64,000 nucleotides of DNA, taken from NCBI GenBank assembly GCA_016758965.1, contig JAEPRB010000071.1, positions 1 through 64,000 of the forward strand, in the 5' to 3' direction. The stretch comes from Circinella minor. Lineage: Eukaryota > Mucoromycota > Mucoromycetes > Mucorales > Lichtheimiaceae. Below the pieces are notes generated by a model, which saw nothing but the letters and a program-made list of their open reading frames with translations, searched no databases and was not told where the DNA came from. The position numbers and the translations under genes were made by a program. How positions within the stretch are numbered: position 1 is the stretch's first letter; every line of letters starts with the position of its first letter. This document shows positions 50,936 through 62,938 of the stretch, one piece after another.

Positions 50936-53569
50936 ATGGACATTATATCAGATGACGCTCTAACAAACCTTCATAACAAGGATAGATTTCTTTCATTTGC
51001 AAGTGCTTTCACAGCTGCTGCATTGACAGCCTATGCTTTTTATCGCCGGTATTATCAGGACTCATTGAATGGTGTGCCGGCTGGTTTGAGAGGAATCCCA
51101 TCGCCGACTGCAACACTTCCTTATGCCGGTAAATTCAATCACAATAAAAATAAAAATAAAGCTATTTAGTAAAACATTTTTAATAGTTACGTTCTTTGTA
51201 TTATGATATTAGGACATTTATTCTCTTTGGGGGATCAACCAATCATTCAGCTTATGCAGTGGCACCAAGAATTAGGTTCGTTTTTCTTTTAAAAAAACAG
51301 CAACTCTCCTTTTTCTCAACAGTGAAATGTCAAATGGTAGAAGCAGTGCTTCTCGGATAGTAAAAAATTAAAATAGGAGAAAGAGCGATCAAAAGGAGTA
51401 AAAAAGAAGTAGCTAACATTAACCACCTTAACTTTTTTAGGGCCCGTAATACGAATTCAAATGGGCGTCAAGAATTGGTTGGTAATAAGCGATCCCTATA
51501 TTGCTCAAGAGCTTCTTGTAACCAATGCAAGCTCCACATCTGGTAGACCGTTTTCTGTGCTAGCCACTAAATATCGTAGTATGAATGGAAGGTAAAAGCG
51601 ATTTGCATTTTGATCTTGTTCGAAAAAAAAGTTGTTTTTTGACACCTATTTTCTTTCCAGGGGTTTGATTTCTTCAGGTCCAACGAAATCGTGGCGCCAG
51701 GTGCGCACAGTGGGTATGTGTTTTTTTTTTTCGAAGAAAAAAAAACGTTTATTGCAATATACGTTTTACAAATATACTATAGTTTCTAATCAAATATTCT
51801 GATGACTATAATAGCTAGCGCCATTCTTGGACCTAAGAAATTAAATGACGAACGATTTGTAGAACTATTGGATGATCAAGTTGATCATTTGGTAGAAGCA
51901 TTAGCTAACGGTGAAAACATAGATCCGTCCGATAAAATATTTCGTATGGCATTGAATTTTGTTTTAATTACATGTTTTGGTCGAAGTACTAGTAGCACCT
52001 GTGATCAAGGCAAAGAAGAAGATGACCAAGATGCTAGAAGCACGGTCGATAAAGATGAATGTGATAAAGAATCAAAGAAAACAATAAACGAAGAAAACGA
52101 AAAGAAAAAGCAAGAAGAAGAAGCACTTTATCAAGAGCTTTCAGCTGTGCTGAAGCGTGGTAACTCTTTCACAGGCATTCGTAATAATTTTACTACGTAC
52201 TTACCTGTGCTTTCATTTTTGGACGCGGCGTTTTTAAAAACTGAAGAATCGTACAAGGAGTTTATTGAGAAAGAAAGAGATCCTCTATATCGTAAATTAA
52301 TTAAGGAGACGTTACAGAATGGTGAAGAGTGTGTCGTTAAATCTTTGGTTGATATGAAAGAAATGGGACAATTGGATGATGATGATATTTTAGTTACAGC
52401 AGGTATTTTTTTTTTTTTTTTGGAAAATTAAACATTATATCCTTATAGGCTCATGTCATTGTTTTTTTCTATATAAATTATATATTTATATATAGCTGAT
52501 CTTGTCACATCAGGCACTGAGACTATGGCTGCAACACTTCTCTGGTTATTTGCTGTATTATCAACACAACGTGATGTGCAAGAAAGGATTCAAGAAGAAT
52601 TAGCTGATTTTATTTCAGAATATCAACGTTTGCCAGAATTTTCTGAAAGAAACGCGTTCCCGTATTTGATTGCTGTACAAAAAGAATGTCTTCGATTTAG
52701 ACCGGCAACACCTTTCGGAGAATCCCATGAAGTAGAAGAAGATGGTATGTAATAAAAATATAATATAAGAAGGATATAGAGCTTTTTCAAATAACACGAT
52801 ATACTTATATTCATAAAAAATTGTTATCATATATACATTTAGTTGTTTGGCGTGATCATGTTATTCCTGCTGGTACAACTATTGTCACCAATATGTATTC
52901 AATGCATACGAATTTATCTATTTACAAGAACCCTGAAGAGTTTATCCCTGACCGATTTTTAGAACATACAGCTACTATGGCATCATCGGCAAACGCTAAA
53001 GTTGAACAACGTGATCACTTCAGTTTTGGCTGGGGGCGGTAAGATGCTTTTTCTTTTTATTTCCTTTATATCAAAATAATATTAAGATACGTTTATATAT
53101 ATATTGTAAACTCAAATATTTGATTATTATACAACATAGACGCACCTGCCCGGGAGCCCATTTGGCAGAAGCCCAAATGTTTAACGTTATTGTGCGAGTA
53201 TTAGCTAATTGCTCTATTGAACCGGTTCGAGATGAGAATGGTGATCCTATCAATATCGACATCGATAATATACTTTCAAATGGAAATATAGTAACACCCG
53301 GAGAATACAAAGTACGATTTGTACGCCATGATCATGATGCAGATATTGAAGAAGAGGGTGAGGATGATGAGGATGAGGATGAAGAATACGAAGATGATGA
53401 TGAAGATGAGGAAGAAAGTGGTTCGGAAAATAATGATAGTGAAGAAGATGATGGTAGCGATGATGGTAGTGATAGTGAAGATGATAATGAATCGTCAATT
53501 CAAGAATCAACAATGATGCGGGAAGTCGAGTCCGATAATGATTTGCAAACAAAAAAAAGAGAAAATTAA
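50936..53569 (+). CDS. Cytochrome P450 with acidic C-terminal tail
   Basis: Eight exons (50936-51128, 51213-51275, 51441-51591, 51661-51713, 51815-52402, 52496-52744, 52843-53038, 53140-53569) give 640 residues, over 100 more than its neighbours. The first four exon lengths after the anchor exon (63, 151, 53 nt) equal those of copy 1, showing common descent. Landmarks are I-helix SGTETM, ExxR as ECLR, PDRF, and heme loop FGWGRRTCPG. Two oddities stand out. One is a charged Glu/Asp/Lys-rich insertion of about 45 residues near residues 220-265, between the usual F and G helix regions. The other is a tail of about 75 residues after the P450 fold, almost purely Asp/Glu/Ser/Asn. It has one intron (before DLVTSG) absent from copies 1 and 2, and lacks their 25-nt heme exon. 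Confidence 0.88.
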
Positions 53570-53886
53570 ATTGATGAAAAAGATAGGCTACCAAGTAAAA
53601 TATACATATATATCATTGCATACAGTAAATAAAGCTTACATAATAAGCAAAAAGTCCAAAGACGCATTTAACCAGTTAGTATTTATTTTAAAGAGAATAT
53701 TTTATAATATTACACAGTCATACAAAATGTTTTTTCATAATTGTATTTTATGATAAGATAAAGTAAATAATACTGGTAGCATTATATGTGTATATATGTT
53801 CTCCATGTATGCTACTTTATCATGGAGTACACAGATGTTATGGGGGTTGATACACAGTATAAAAATAATTATAATAGAATAAATAT

Positions 53887-56140
53887 CTACTTTCGTGGAA
53901 CAAATCGAACTTGATGTTCAACTGGAGTGACAACTACACCACCAACCTTGACATCATCAATATTTGGATACTCAGATTCACCTTGCGCATTCAGAGTTGG
54001 TTCAATAGTACACTTTGAAAAAACAGAAACAAATGCATTAAACATTTCTACTTCGGCCTATAGCAACAAATAAATTATTGTCAATTATTTTAAATTGTTA
54101 TTTCCAATTACATAGCATTACAAAAAAAATTGTACTACGATATTTACCAAATGCGTACCAGGACAGAGACGTCTATGTAAGATAAGTTACAGAGACCAAA
54201 TAATTAAGTAAGCGAATAAATTTGTTAGTAAACACAAACTAATACATTCTTACTGGTATAGATTATAGTAGCTTTATTCACATACCGTCCCCAACCAAAG
54301 TTGTAGTGGTCTCTGTTTTCTAAAGGTCCATTAGCAGCTGCATACATGCTTCTGGTATTAGACATAAATCGTTCTGGAATAAAATCATTGGGTTTGGTAT
54401 ACACAGATGGATTTCTATGCATTGAATACATTGAAGAAATGATTGTTGAATCTTCTGGGATATAGTATCCCTTATATTCAACTAACAGTGATATAACAAT
54501 GGATTAATGTACAAAGAAATATTAAGATTATTAGTATTCATTCATCACACAAAAATTATTACAATTACTCTATTTATAAAATATGCATATTATAATTAAT
54601 TCCTTTTCTTACATGCTTCTGTTGAAACGTGAGGTACACCAAAATTTGTTGTCGTTCGATAACGCATACACTCCTTTTGAACAGAAATCATATATGAAAA
54701 ATGATCACGATCGGCATATCGCGGAAGAACACCTTTTTCTTCAACAAATGCATCAATTTCCTGTTGTATTTTCTTTTGGATTTCAGGATATCGGACCAAA
54801 ATTGCAAACGCCCAAGTTAATGAAACTGCTGTGGTGTCACTTCCAGCCACGATCATATCCGACAAAAGTAAAGTAATATCCAATTCATCCATCTCATATT
54901 TATCCTTCACCGTGTCAATTGTTTTAACAAGACAGTCACGCGTACCATTTCGTGCTTTGTCAATTAATATGGCAAGTGGTTTATCACGGTACTCTTTGAC
55001 AAATGTACGAAGCTTGCGTCGTCTTCCGCTGACAATATCAATCCACCCAAGTTTCGGAAAGAATGCACCTGTGTCACCCATAATACCAGAATAAATTAAT
55101 GTGCGTTCAGCAAGATCAACAAGTGTACGGAACATAGGATCATCGGTGGTTAGAAAACGTTCACCAAAGGATGTAACTGTAATGACATTCATTGTCGCGA
55201 GTTGAAGAGTTTTTAATGGGTTGATACTTCCTTTTTCTGCAGTGGCATCCATCAAAATTTTAGCAGCGTATTCAGTTTCCTTAGCAATATCAAGGTCGAA
55301 ATGGTCAACGAATTTGGGTGCAAGAATATCTAGTGCTAATATTTTAGGGAGGAGAAAAAAAATATTAGCGTGTTTGTCAATTCGCTATAATCTCTCATTC
55401 ACTTATAATTACCAAGTGTACGTGAATTCTTCCATTTTTTTCCCGACTTGGCAATAACAACGCCTCTAATATAATATGGATGTGGATCAATTTGGGTTTT
55501 TTTTTTAAGTGCCAAAGAAAAAAAATGTTTACTTATTACCTTCCACCCACACCGTAGATATTGTGGCTATATGTATGTGATGCACGAGACGACGTAAATG
55601 CACCTCGTTGAACAAATATTTCATGCGCTACCTGTGGGTCATTGATCATAATTATCTTTCGCTCCCCGAAATCCACTCTAAAGAATGGTCCCTCTATTAC
55701 ATGATTATCAATTATTGCTTCTTTCTTGGCTTGTCTGTGTTTGTGTTTAAAAAAAATCGCAAAAACAAGACTTTTGTATCTCTTACCAATAGATTCATGC
55801 CATTTTTGAAGTTGTATAACAGGTCGTTTGCCCATTTTCAATAAATGACCTATAATATCCCCAGTTATAGATATTTTAGTATCAAAGTATTAGTCGTTAT
55901 TTAATATAATATATAATAATGTTATTATCAGTATATATAAGTAAGAAGCGCACCAAAGAAAAATTGACGACCAGGCGCAACGGGAACAGATTTTAGTCCT
56001 TTTGGGACTTCATCATCTTTTGCTGCTGTTTTTTTATATGCGTAAAACACTACAAAAAGAGCAGCAGAAATACTAGCGATTGTTGTTGGTAATAGTTCAC
56101 GGTCAATATGGGGTAAATACGATACAAGTTGGTCCATCAT
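53887..56140 (-). CDS. Cytochrome P450 (cluster copy 4)
   Basis: About eight exons; the first (56140-55954) has exactly the 187-nt length of exon 1 in P450 copy 1, which decides the start at MMDQLVSY rather than the upstream in-frame ATG at 56203. An N-terminal anchor (TIASISAALFVVFYAY) is present. The I-helix is AGSDTT, ExxR is ECMR, and the PERF element is IPERFM. The heme loop is FGWGRRLCPGTHL, again carried in part by a 25-nt exon. The C terminus is VEHQVRFVPRK. It is more diverged than the tandem pair but of the same family. It is convergent with the acidic-tail P450, 317 bp between stops. Substrate unknown. Confidence 0.88.
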
Positions 56141-57751
56141 TTTTAAGAAAGAAAGAAAAAGTGAAACAAAAGGAAAACTGTGGGAATTCTCTACACCATA
56201 CATTTTATGTCAAGTTTGAACTCAGTGGTTCCTTTGTGTAATATCCAAGATGTTGTGAATTAAAAAAGAGAAAAGCACAGACCGTACATATCATATCATT
56301 TCTTATCTTTTGTACATGTTAATATACCATGATTATACTATTGTTTTTTTTTTTGTTATTCAATCTATTTAGAAAATGACCTAATATTTTTCTTGACCAT
56401 TATTTTATATTTTATTTTTTGCTTTAAAGGCCATGTCAAATAATATACGATATTTACAATACTTTTGTTATTTGTTCCTCATAATTCGTAACACATATAT
56501 GTAATTTTTATTTTACTTTGCGTTACATAGCAATAGAACAGTCGTTGATGGGAATTGAGAATAGTGACACAGAAAAGCAAGGTGCCTGGTAAAACGTTAA
56601 TTATATACTTTTTATCTACGCGTGATAAAATATCATGATACCAAGAATAGCCTACAGTTTCGAAAAAACCAATCTCATGAATCAAAAATTGTTTAGATAG
56701 TTTGTCCGAAAAATGGACAAGGTTATGCATGTACCTGTGTAACGTTGCTTCATTTTTTTTTTTAGAAAAAATAGAAGTACGTAGTTCTCCAGTTATGTAA
56801 AGTCATAGCTTTACTCCTTTTTTCCAATTCTATAAAAAAATTAGAGAAGAGCTTAACTTATTTATTAAAAAAAAAAACAATCTATATAAAAAGTAAAAGT
56901 TTGTTTAAAAATCCAACATTTTGAGAAGCGTCCGACACGACTTTTCAGTTCATAACGACATGTTTACATTTAAGTACCTATAGAGACTGAGTCGGTAAAC
57001 AACCGCGTTGTCTGAGAAACGGATTTGCGTGTTTGCACGTTTACTATATATAATATATTAACTTTATCCTATTGAAAATATCAATAAACAAATAAAAATA
57101 TATGTTCTCACAATTTTTTTTTCCATACAAGCATAAAAGAAACTCACTTCACCCCCTAACACCACTCTCATATACAGTAAGCAACTCATAAAAACATCAA
57201 ATGATTATTAACTTTCCTGGCTTCGTATATTAGAGAATAATAAAAACCATTCAGATTGCGTCCTTAAGTACTTGAACGTTTCCAAGAAAGCCAACTAACT
57301 CAACTGAATTTATTGCTTATTCGCACCCAACACATTTTAGTTGGTTTTCAATTCATTTACGTATGAAACCGGTTTTTACTTTTATTTTGTATTCCCTCAA
57401 GGTGTATTCCTTAACATTTTAGAAGATACGTAACATAATACGAGTAAAATAAAGTTTAATCCAAACACTTCCTGTAAGGCAAATATTAAATGGTAACATC
57501 TTTCTAGTTTTGTATTTTTATATAACTTGTTTCCCGCTTTCCTTCGTGTAATGCTTTATTATTAAAGTAAAAAGAAATATTACGCATGCCTCCAGGAATA
57601 AATTAAACATTTTTACAGGTTATTAAGAAAAGAAGGGGCATGTTCACTGTCGAGATATTCCCAACGAAAAAAACAACCTCCGCTTATCAGTATTAGTTGC
57701 GGGGGTTATGAACATGCTAGTTTAAAGTTGTCAAAAAGAAAAAAAAATATT
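56141..57751. other. Intergenic, divergent promoter region
   Basis: Between the fourth P450 (minus) and the methyltransferase gene (plus). AT-rich, with no protein-like frame; the minus frame at 56479-56730 has no recognisable features. Confidence 0.5.
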
Positions 57752-58762
57752 ATGACGGCTCAGCTTCTATCGCGATGGAAACAATCTACCATTAGTAGCC
57801 ATCTTTGTCTTGATTTGCGATCACCACAAGCGTATCAGATTCGTCATTTAGCACCTTCCACCAACATTCCATGGTCTCAACTTTCCTTGAGGTGTGCCGA
57901 ATTACCCCCTAAAAATATCCCATTTGCTGTGATAGAACCAAGTGACCAGCAAGTAAACAGTTGTAGTCAATGGCTTAGCGAACATGGATGGCAGTGCCCT
58001 TATGTATTTCGAGAAGACGATGACATATTTTGGACAGCAGCAGAACAATATTCACAACCAACAACACCCAAGCCCTGGCTTCTCTTTCGACCTTGCCCGT
58101 TCTTGATACAACATATCGATTGGATCGAAAAGCAAACAAAAGACCATATCTGTCTTGATATCGGTTGTGGATCTGGGCGCGATGTAGCATGGTTATTATC
58201 ACGACAACCATTATGGAAAGTATATGCATTGGATTCACTTAAAGGAGCGGTGGAAAGAACACAACAGTTGACAAGAAATATGGGGGTTCATGATCGGTTA
58301 ATAAAATGTATGCAAGCTAAAATTATGGCTGATGGAGGATGGAAAACATTTGATGAGGACGATGAGAAGATGACCACTAGTATTAGTTCAACAACAAGGG
58401 ATAGGGGTAATAGTAATAAAGCCAACCGATTTTCACCAGGAATACCCAGCGACGCGTTTTTCAAGGATAAACTCGAATGTGGACAATTTGATCTAATTCT
58501 CACGATTCGTTTCTTGGTTCGACCGCTGTTACCACTGTTGCCAAAGCTACTTACTGTGGGGGGCTATTTAGTTATATCCCATTTCGTCGAAGATGGTATA
58601 CATACATATGATCAACCACGCAAGGATCATCGATTACAACTAGGCGAATTGGCTGAATTATACGGATCCATGGATAACGTAGAAGTGGTTACGGACGTGT
58701 TAGAACAAATAGAAGATGGTAGACCAATTAATTCTGTGATAATAAAAAAGACAGGTCCATAA
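57752..58762 (+). CDS. Rhodanese-like/SAM methyltransferase fusion protein
   Basis: Intronless, 336 residues from the ATG at 57752 (the frame also extends upstream but without an ATG). Residues 1-100 resemble a rhodanese fold (CLDLRSPQAYQIRHLAPSTNIPW, the DxRxxxEYxxGHIPGA-like start). The position of the active-site Cys loop reads VIEPSDQQ without Cys, so sulfurtransferase activity is unlikely. From about residue 125 a class I methyltransferase begins with motif I DIGCGSGRD, then YALDSL (acidic loop) and QFDLILTIRFLVRPLL (motif IV). A Ser/Thr/Asn-rich linker sits in the middle. GGYLVISHF marks strand 5. Substrate unknown; distant resemblance to TehB/UbiE-type small-molecule enzymes. Confidence 0.82.
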   Translation: MTAQLLSRWKQSTISSHLCLDLRSPQAYQIRHLAPSTNIPWSQLSLRCAELPPKNIPFAVIEPSDQQVNSCSQWLSEHGWQCPYVFREDDDIFWTAAEQYSQPTTPKPWLLFRPCPFLIQHIDWIEKQTKDHICLDIGCGSGRDVAWLLSRQPLWKVYALDSLKGAVERTQQLTRNMGVHDRLIKCMQAKIMADGGWKTFDEDDEKMTTSISSTTRDRGNSNKANRFSPGIPSDAFFKDKLECGQFDLILTIRFLVRPLLPLLPKLLTVGGYLVISHFVEDGIHTYDQPRKDHRLQLGELAELYGSMDNVEVVTDVLEQIEDGRPINSVIIKKTGP

Positions 58763-60233
58763 AAAAAGGGAAACTAAAATGACAGCAATGAGAATGATTA
58801 GGAACCAAAAAAAAAAGTTGAAATCTGCAGGGTATAAAAGTATTAAAATCTACCTTGGTTCCCGTAAAAATTGCTATATTTCCAGTGGCGGGAAAAATAG
58901 TGAAATGTGTGGGACTTTATTAGTAATTTATGCAAGGAAAGGAGGAAGGCTGAACATATCAACAGAAATATGTATTTCTCACGCTCCACGATTGTACAAA
59001 AATGATACTATCATCAATGACATGATAGGGGATAACATTCCATCTCATAGCATAAAACAATATCCGATTCATGCAGATCCATCTATATGTTAGATCATAC
59101 ATTTGTATCACTAGCTTGAAGCTGTAATGAAGTAATAAATTTAATACAATCGTACAATAGTTCGTTAATTTTATTATAGCTCTTTTATTATTGCTGCTAG
59201 TAATCTTCTTTAAAACCTTTGCATCTCTCAATAAAACAATCAATTTCTACTATATATAATTTGAACGGTCATCATATAACTCCGTGAAGATAATATATCG
59301 TTTATTGTCACACACATATGTTTAGTAGACTTATTATCACATTGAAACAACTTAAATATTTAATTCTTTGCTTGGATACTATACGAGTACGTCATAACCC
59401 ATGATTTATGTTTCTATGCTCTTGATGTTGTAAGAACAAAGGTAAAATATTGTTTTGTGTATTACATTAAAACTGAAAACAATCAAATATAATAACAATA
59501 CTTCTTCTTTTTTCGCCAGAATCGTTCCGTTTTTGGTCATCGCATTAAGTCAAATTATATCATATAAATATGCATTTGAACAGTATTATTATCATGTTTA
59601 GATATATGTCATGCCACAAGTAGTTGAAAACGTTTCGCTTAAAAATATTTGTGTTGATCAGCCATCCAATTGATACTATCTTTTTCTATAGTGCATATAA
59701 TTGATAACATAGATACCAAACTTAATAGAATTAAAGATATGAGTCCATATACTTAATAAATACCAATTCCAGTAAGTGCTAAAAGTATCGTTACTTGATG
59801 AAGTCAAATTATGTCAAGTGTAACACTTTCTTATTGCTGGTCTTGTATGTACGCTAATATTTTATACATGCGTCACCATATTATTATAAATTTAAAAAGA
59901 ATCGAATGGAAGGTATATGGCTATTTTCTCTTTTTAGTAGATTGCTATGGAATTACATTTGAAAATCATTTTATGCAACACAGATAATAGCAAAATAAAA
60001 AAAAGGGGTCAGATTCGGAAGCATAAAAAGAAACCAGCATGGCTTATAAAGTAAAAAAGTATGTGAATTTGGATTTTCTAAGGGGGGTATAATCAACTGC
60101 TGGATATATAACTCACGATCGGACAAATGGTTAAGCGTTGCATCGGCATCATCATTGATTGGCTCGCTGAATTCTAATCGTCATATGAATAAGGCATTCT
60201 TCTATTTGCTCGGTTCCCCAGAATTAAAATAAA
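58763..60233. other. Intergenic, no gene seen
   Basis: AT-rich DNA between two plus-strand genes. The frame starting at 58779 runs on from the 3' flank but matches nothing I know and has no conserved-looking segments. The region just before 60234 is the aminotransferase promoter. Confidence 0.5.
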
Positions 60234-62149
60234 ATGGCGTATCTCTTTCGATTACTTCTCCTGCCAATTTTACTTTTCACTTTATACCGTACTTTTTTCA
60301 ATATGTCTGCCGACCGTAAACTTTGCATGATTCCTGGTAAGTTGGTATAGAATAAAAAAGTTTCTTAGTTGAAACTTGTATTTTTTTGTGTATATGTGAA
60401 TTCGAGAGAAAAAGTTTTGTTGTATTGGTTGTGGTCTCAGTCGTATTGACAAAGAAGAAAGAAAACAAGTACTAAAAAATGAAATATACGTGAATTATCA
60501 ATGATTGTAGGTCCCATCGAGTTCCATGAAGACGTTTTGGCTTCGATGGCTACTCCTGCCACTTCCCACGTCGACCCTCTTTTCGTTCCTATCTTTGGTG
60601 AATCAATCGAAATGGTCCGCCAAGTTGTTTTGTCCGAAAAAGCCCAACCTTTCATTACATCCGGCTCTGGTACTCTCGGCTGGGACATGATGGTCAACTT
60701 GTTGGAAGCTGGCGACGAAGTTTTGGTAATTAGCACTGGTTACTTCGGTGATCACTTTGCTGAGTGGTACGTAATTAATCCTTAGTAAAAAAAAAAAAAG
60801 GGAAAATAAAAAAGTAGGCGTAAAGCTGAAAAAAAAGTGGTCGGATAAAGTCCCCTTTCTCGTGCATATGTATATAAACATACATGTTCTCTAATAGTCA
60901 TAATTTAAATATATAGCTTGGAAGTTTATGGCGCCAAGATTACTATCTTGTCTGCACCTATTGGTGCTCATCCTTCCAACGAAGAAATCAAGGCTGCTGT
61001 TTCTGCAAAGAAGTACAAGATGGTGACTGTTACCCACGTTGACACCTCGTAAGCATCATTTTCTTTCCAAAAATGGTTTAACATAGAGAAAAAAAAGAAA
61101 GCGGCCACTCAAAAATTTGTAATCTTATATTTACCCCACTCTGTGATTATTACAATAATAATAATTTAGCACTGGCGTTTTGTCGGACATCAAGAGCGTC
61201 GCTGAGATTGTTAAGTCTGTCTCTCCTGAAACTTTGGTTGTCGTTGATGGTGTCTGCTCTGTTGGTTCTGAAGAAATCCGTTTCGATCAATGGAACTTAG
61301 ATATTGTTATCAGTGGTTCACAAAAGGGTTTGGGTGTTCCTCCCGGTCTTTCTATCGTCATTGCTTCTCCTCAAGCCATTGAGGTCTTTAAGAGCCGTAA
61401 GACTCCCGTCCCTTCATACTACTCCAACTGGGGTAAATGGTTGCCCAGTAAGTTTCATCTATATATATATATATATATATATAATTTGTTGGCAAAATAA
61501 AAGGAGTGAAAAAAGGGACCCAGGAAATGAAAATAAAGAGAAGGAAAAAAAAGGGTTAGATAAACCAACGATAAAGGATCAAACATTATTTAACTAAAAA
61601 ATAACCCGTGATTTTAAATGAAATTTATAGTCATGAACGCTTATGAAGCTCGCAAGCCAGCATACTTTGCTACACCTGCTGTTCAATTAATTTATGCTCT
61701 CCACACATCTCTCAAGCAAATCATTGCCGGTGGTGTCGAAGCTCGTTTCGCCAAGCATCATCAAGTCGCTTCTGATTTCAGAAAGACCGTCAAGGATTTG
61801 GGTTTGAAGCAAGTGGCACAATCTGAAAAAGACTCTGCTAATGGTATGACAGCTATCTGGCTCCCTGAAGGTGTCACCCTTTCTCAATTGGTTCCTGCCT
61901 TGGCTGGTAAGGGTGTTCAAATCGCCGGCGGTATCTTCAAGGGCCGTGCTACTGAATACTTCAGAATTGGGTAAGTTTTCATTTTTCTTAAAAAATTCTT
62001 CTTCTATAGATATGTTATATTGACTTGGATTGTGTTATTAATATATTAGACACATGGGTATCTCCGTCATGGATGACCAACGCCAACACATTCAAAAACT
62101 TAAGGATGCTCTTACAAATTCCCTTACCGAACTTGGCTATAAGGCTTAA
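60234..62149 (+). CDS. AGX1: Alanine:glyoxylate aminotransferase, dual start
   Basis: PLP enzyme converting glyoxylate and alanine to glycine and pyruvate. Six exons (60234-60336, 60511-60766, 60917-61048, 61170-61447, 61631-61970, 62050-62149) give 402 residues. Landmarks are CMIPGPIEF at the N terminus, SGSGTLGWD (PLP phosphate contact), VVDGVCSVGSEE (Asp contacting the pyridine N), and the Schiff-base Lys in SGSQKGLGVPPG near residue 216. ATEYFRIGHMG holds the substrate-binding Arg. The first ATG adds a 23-residue hydrophobic, acid-free extension (MAYLFRLLLLPILLF...) ahead of an in-frame ATG at MSADRKL, where a cytosolic form would begin. The C terminus LGYKA is not a classical PTS1. The extension may be a mitochondrial or membrane-targeting segment. 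Confidence 0.92.
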
Positions 62150-62938
62150 ATAATCATAAACATATAAACAAATTCCTACAATTATAAATGCATCCACCGC
62201 CCCCATTATATATATCTCACCCTCTCTTGTATAAAGTATATATAAAATAGTAAAAAAGAGTTACGGAAGACGTCGATCTGATCCCAATTTTTTCTACGTT
62301 TTAAAAAAAAAGTTGGGGGTTGTAAGATGGGGGAATAGAGATAGAGAGGGCGGAGTATGATGAACTATATTATGGTGCGTGTGTGAATCATGACAGAGAA
62401 AGAAAAGGGAAAAAAAGGGAAAAGAACAATTTTAATTGTATCTGAATTATTATTAAGATCAATTTTGGATATATTGGCACCCGGATTATCTTATGTAAAA
62501 TCCCGAATCGGCTATTGTTGTTTATCTACCCCGCAAACATTATCCTTGAGCATAATAAACACTCAGTGTGGAACATGTCAGGCCAGAAATCGATAAGAGA
62601 ACGAAACCTGTAGCTGGACGAAACAAAGTAGGGTCAAAGGAGGACAAGATATACGTCGCTTTTCCCTTTTCTGGTATTGATATATAAACTTATTTCATTT
62701 TTTGTCAATCACCAAAACATGGAAATCGTGAAACTTTACTACAGTTTTTTTTCTTCTGTTTTTGATAGATCATATAAATAAGTGATATTTTTTTCTTTTT
62801 TTTTTCTTTTTTTTTATCTCATTAATTCCATTTTATTATATTTATATTATTGTACTCAACTCCATATATATATTTTTTTTCTTTCCATTTTCCCTTTCTC
62901 TTTTCTTTTGATATATACATATAAACTTGCAATAAGCA
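62150..62938. other. Intergenic, promoter of MFS gene
   Basis: 3' flank of the aminotransferase and leader of the MFS gene. The last 200 bp are pyrimidine-rich (TTTTCTTT runs), as before several other genes here. No gene. Confidence 0.55.

Noticed and set aside
56141..56203. Upstream ATG for P450 copy 4
   Set aside because: Would add residues before the anchor; starting at 56140 gives exon 1 the same 187-nt length as P450 copy 1.
57728..57751. Upstream extension of the methyltransferase frame
   Set aside because: Begins with TTG, not ATG; the first ATG is at 57752.
58779..59093. 104-codon open frame after the methyltransferase gene
   Set aside because: No recognisable features and lies in the probable 3' untranslated region.
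60110..60180. tRNA-like stretch (CAAATGGTTAAGCG)
   Set aside because: No T-arm GTTCRANTC box and no cloverleaf could be drawn.
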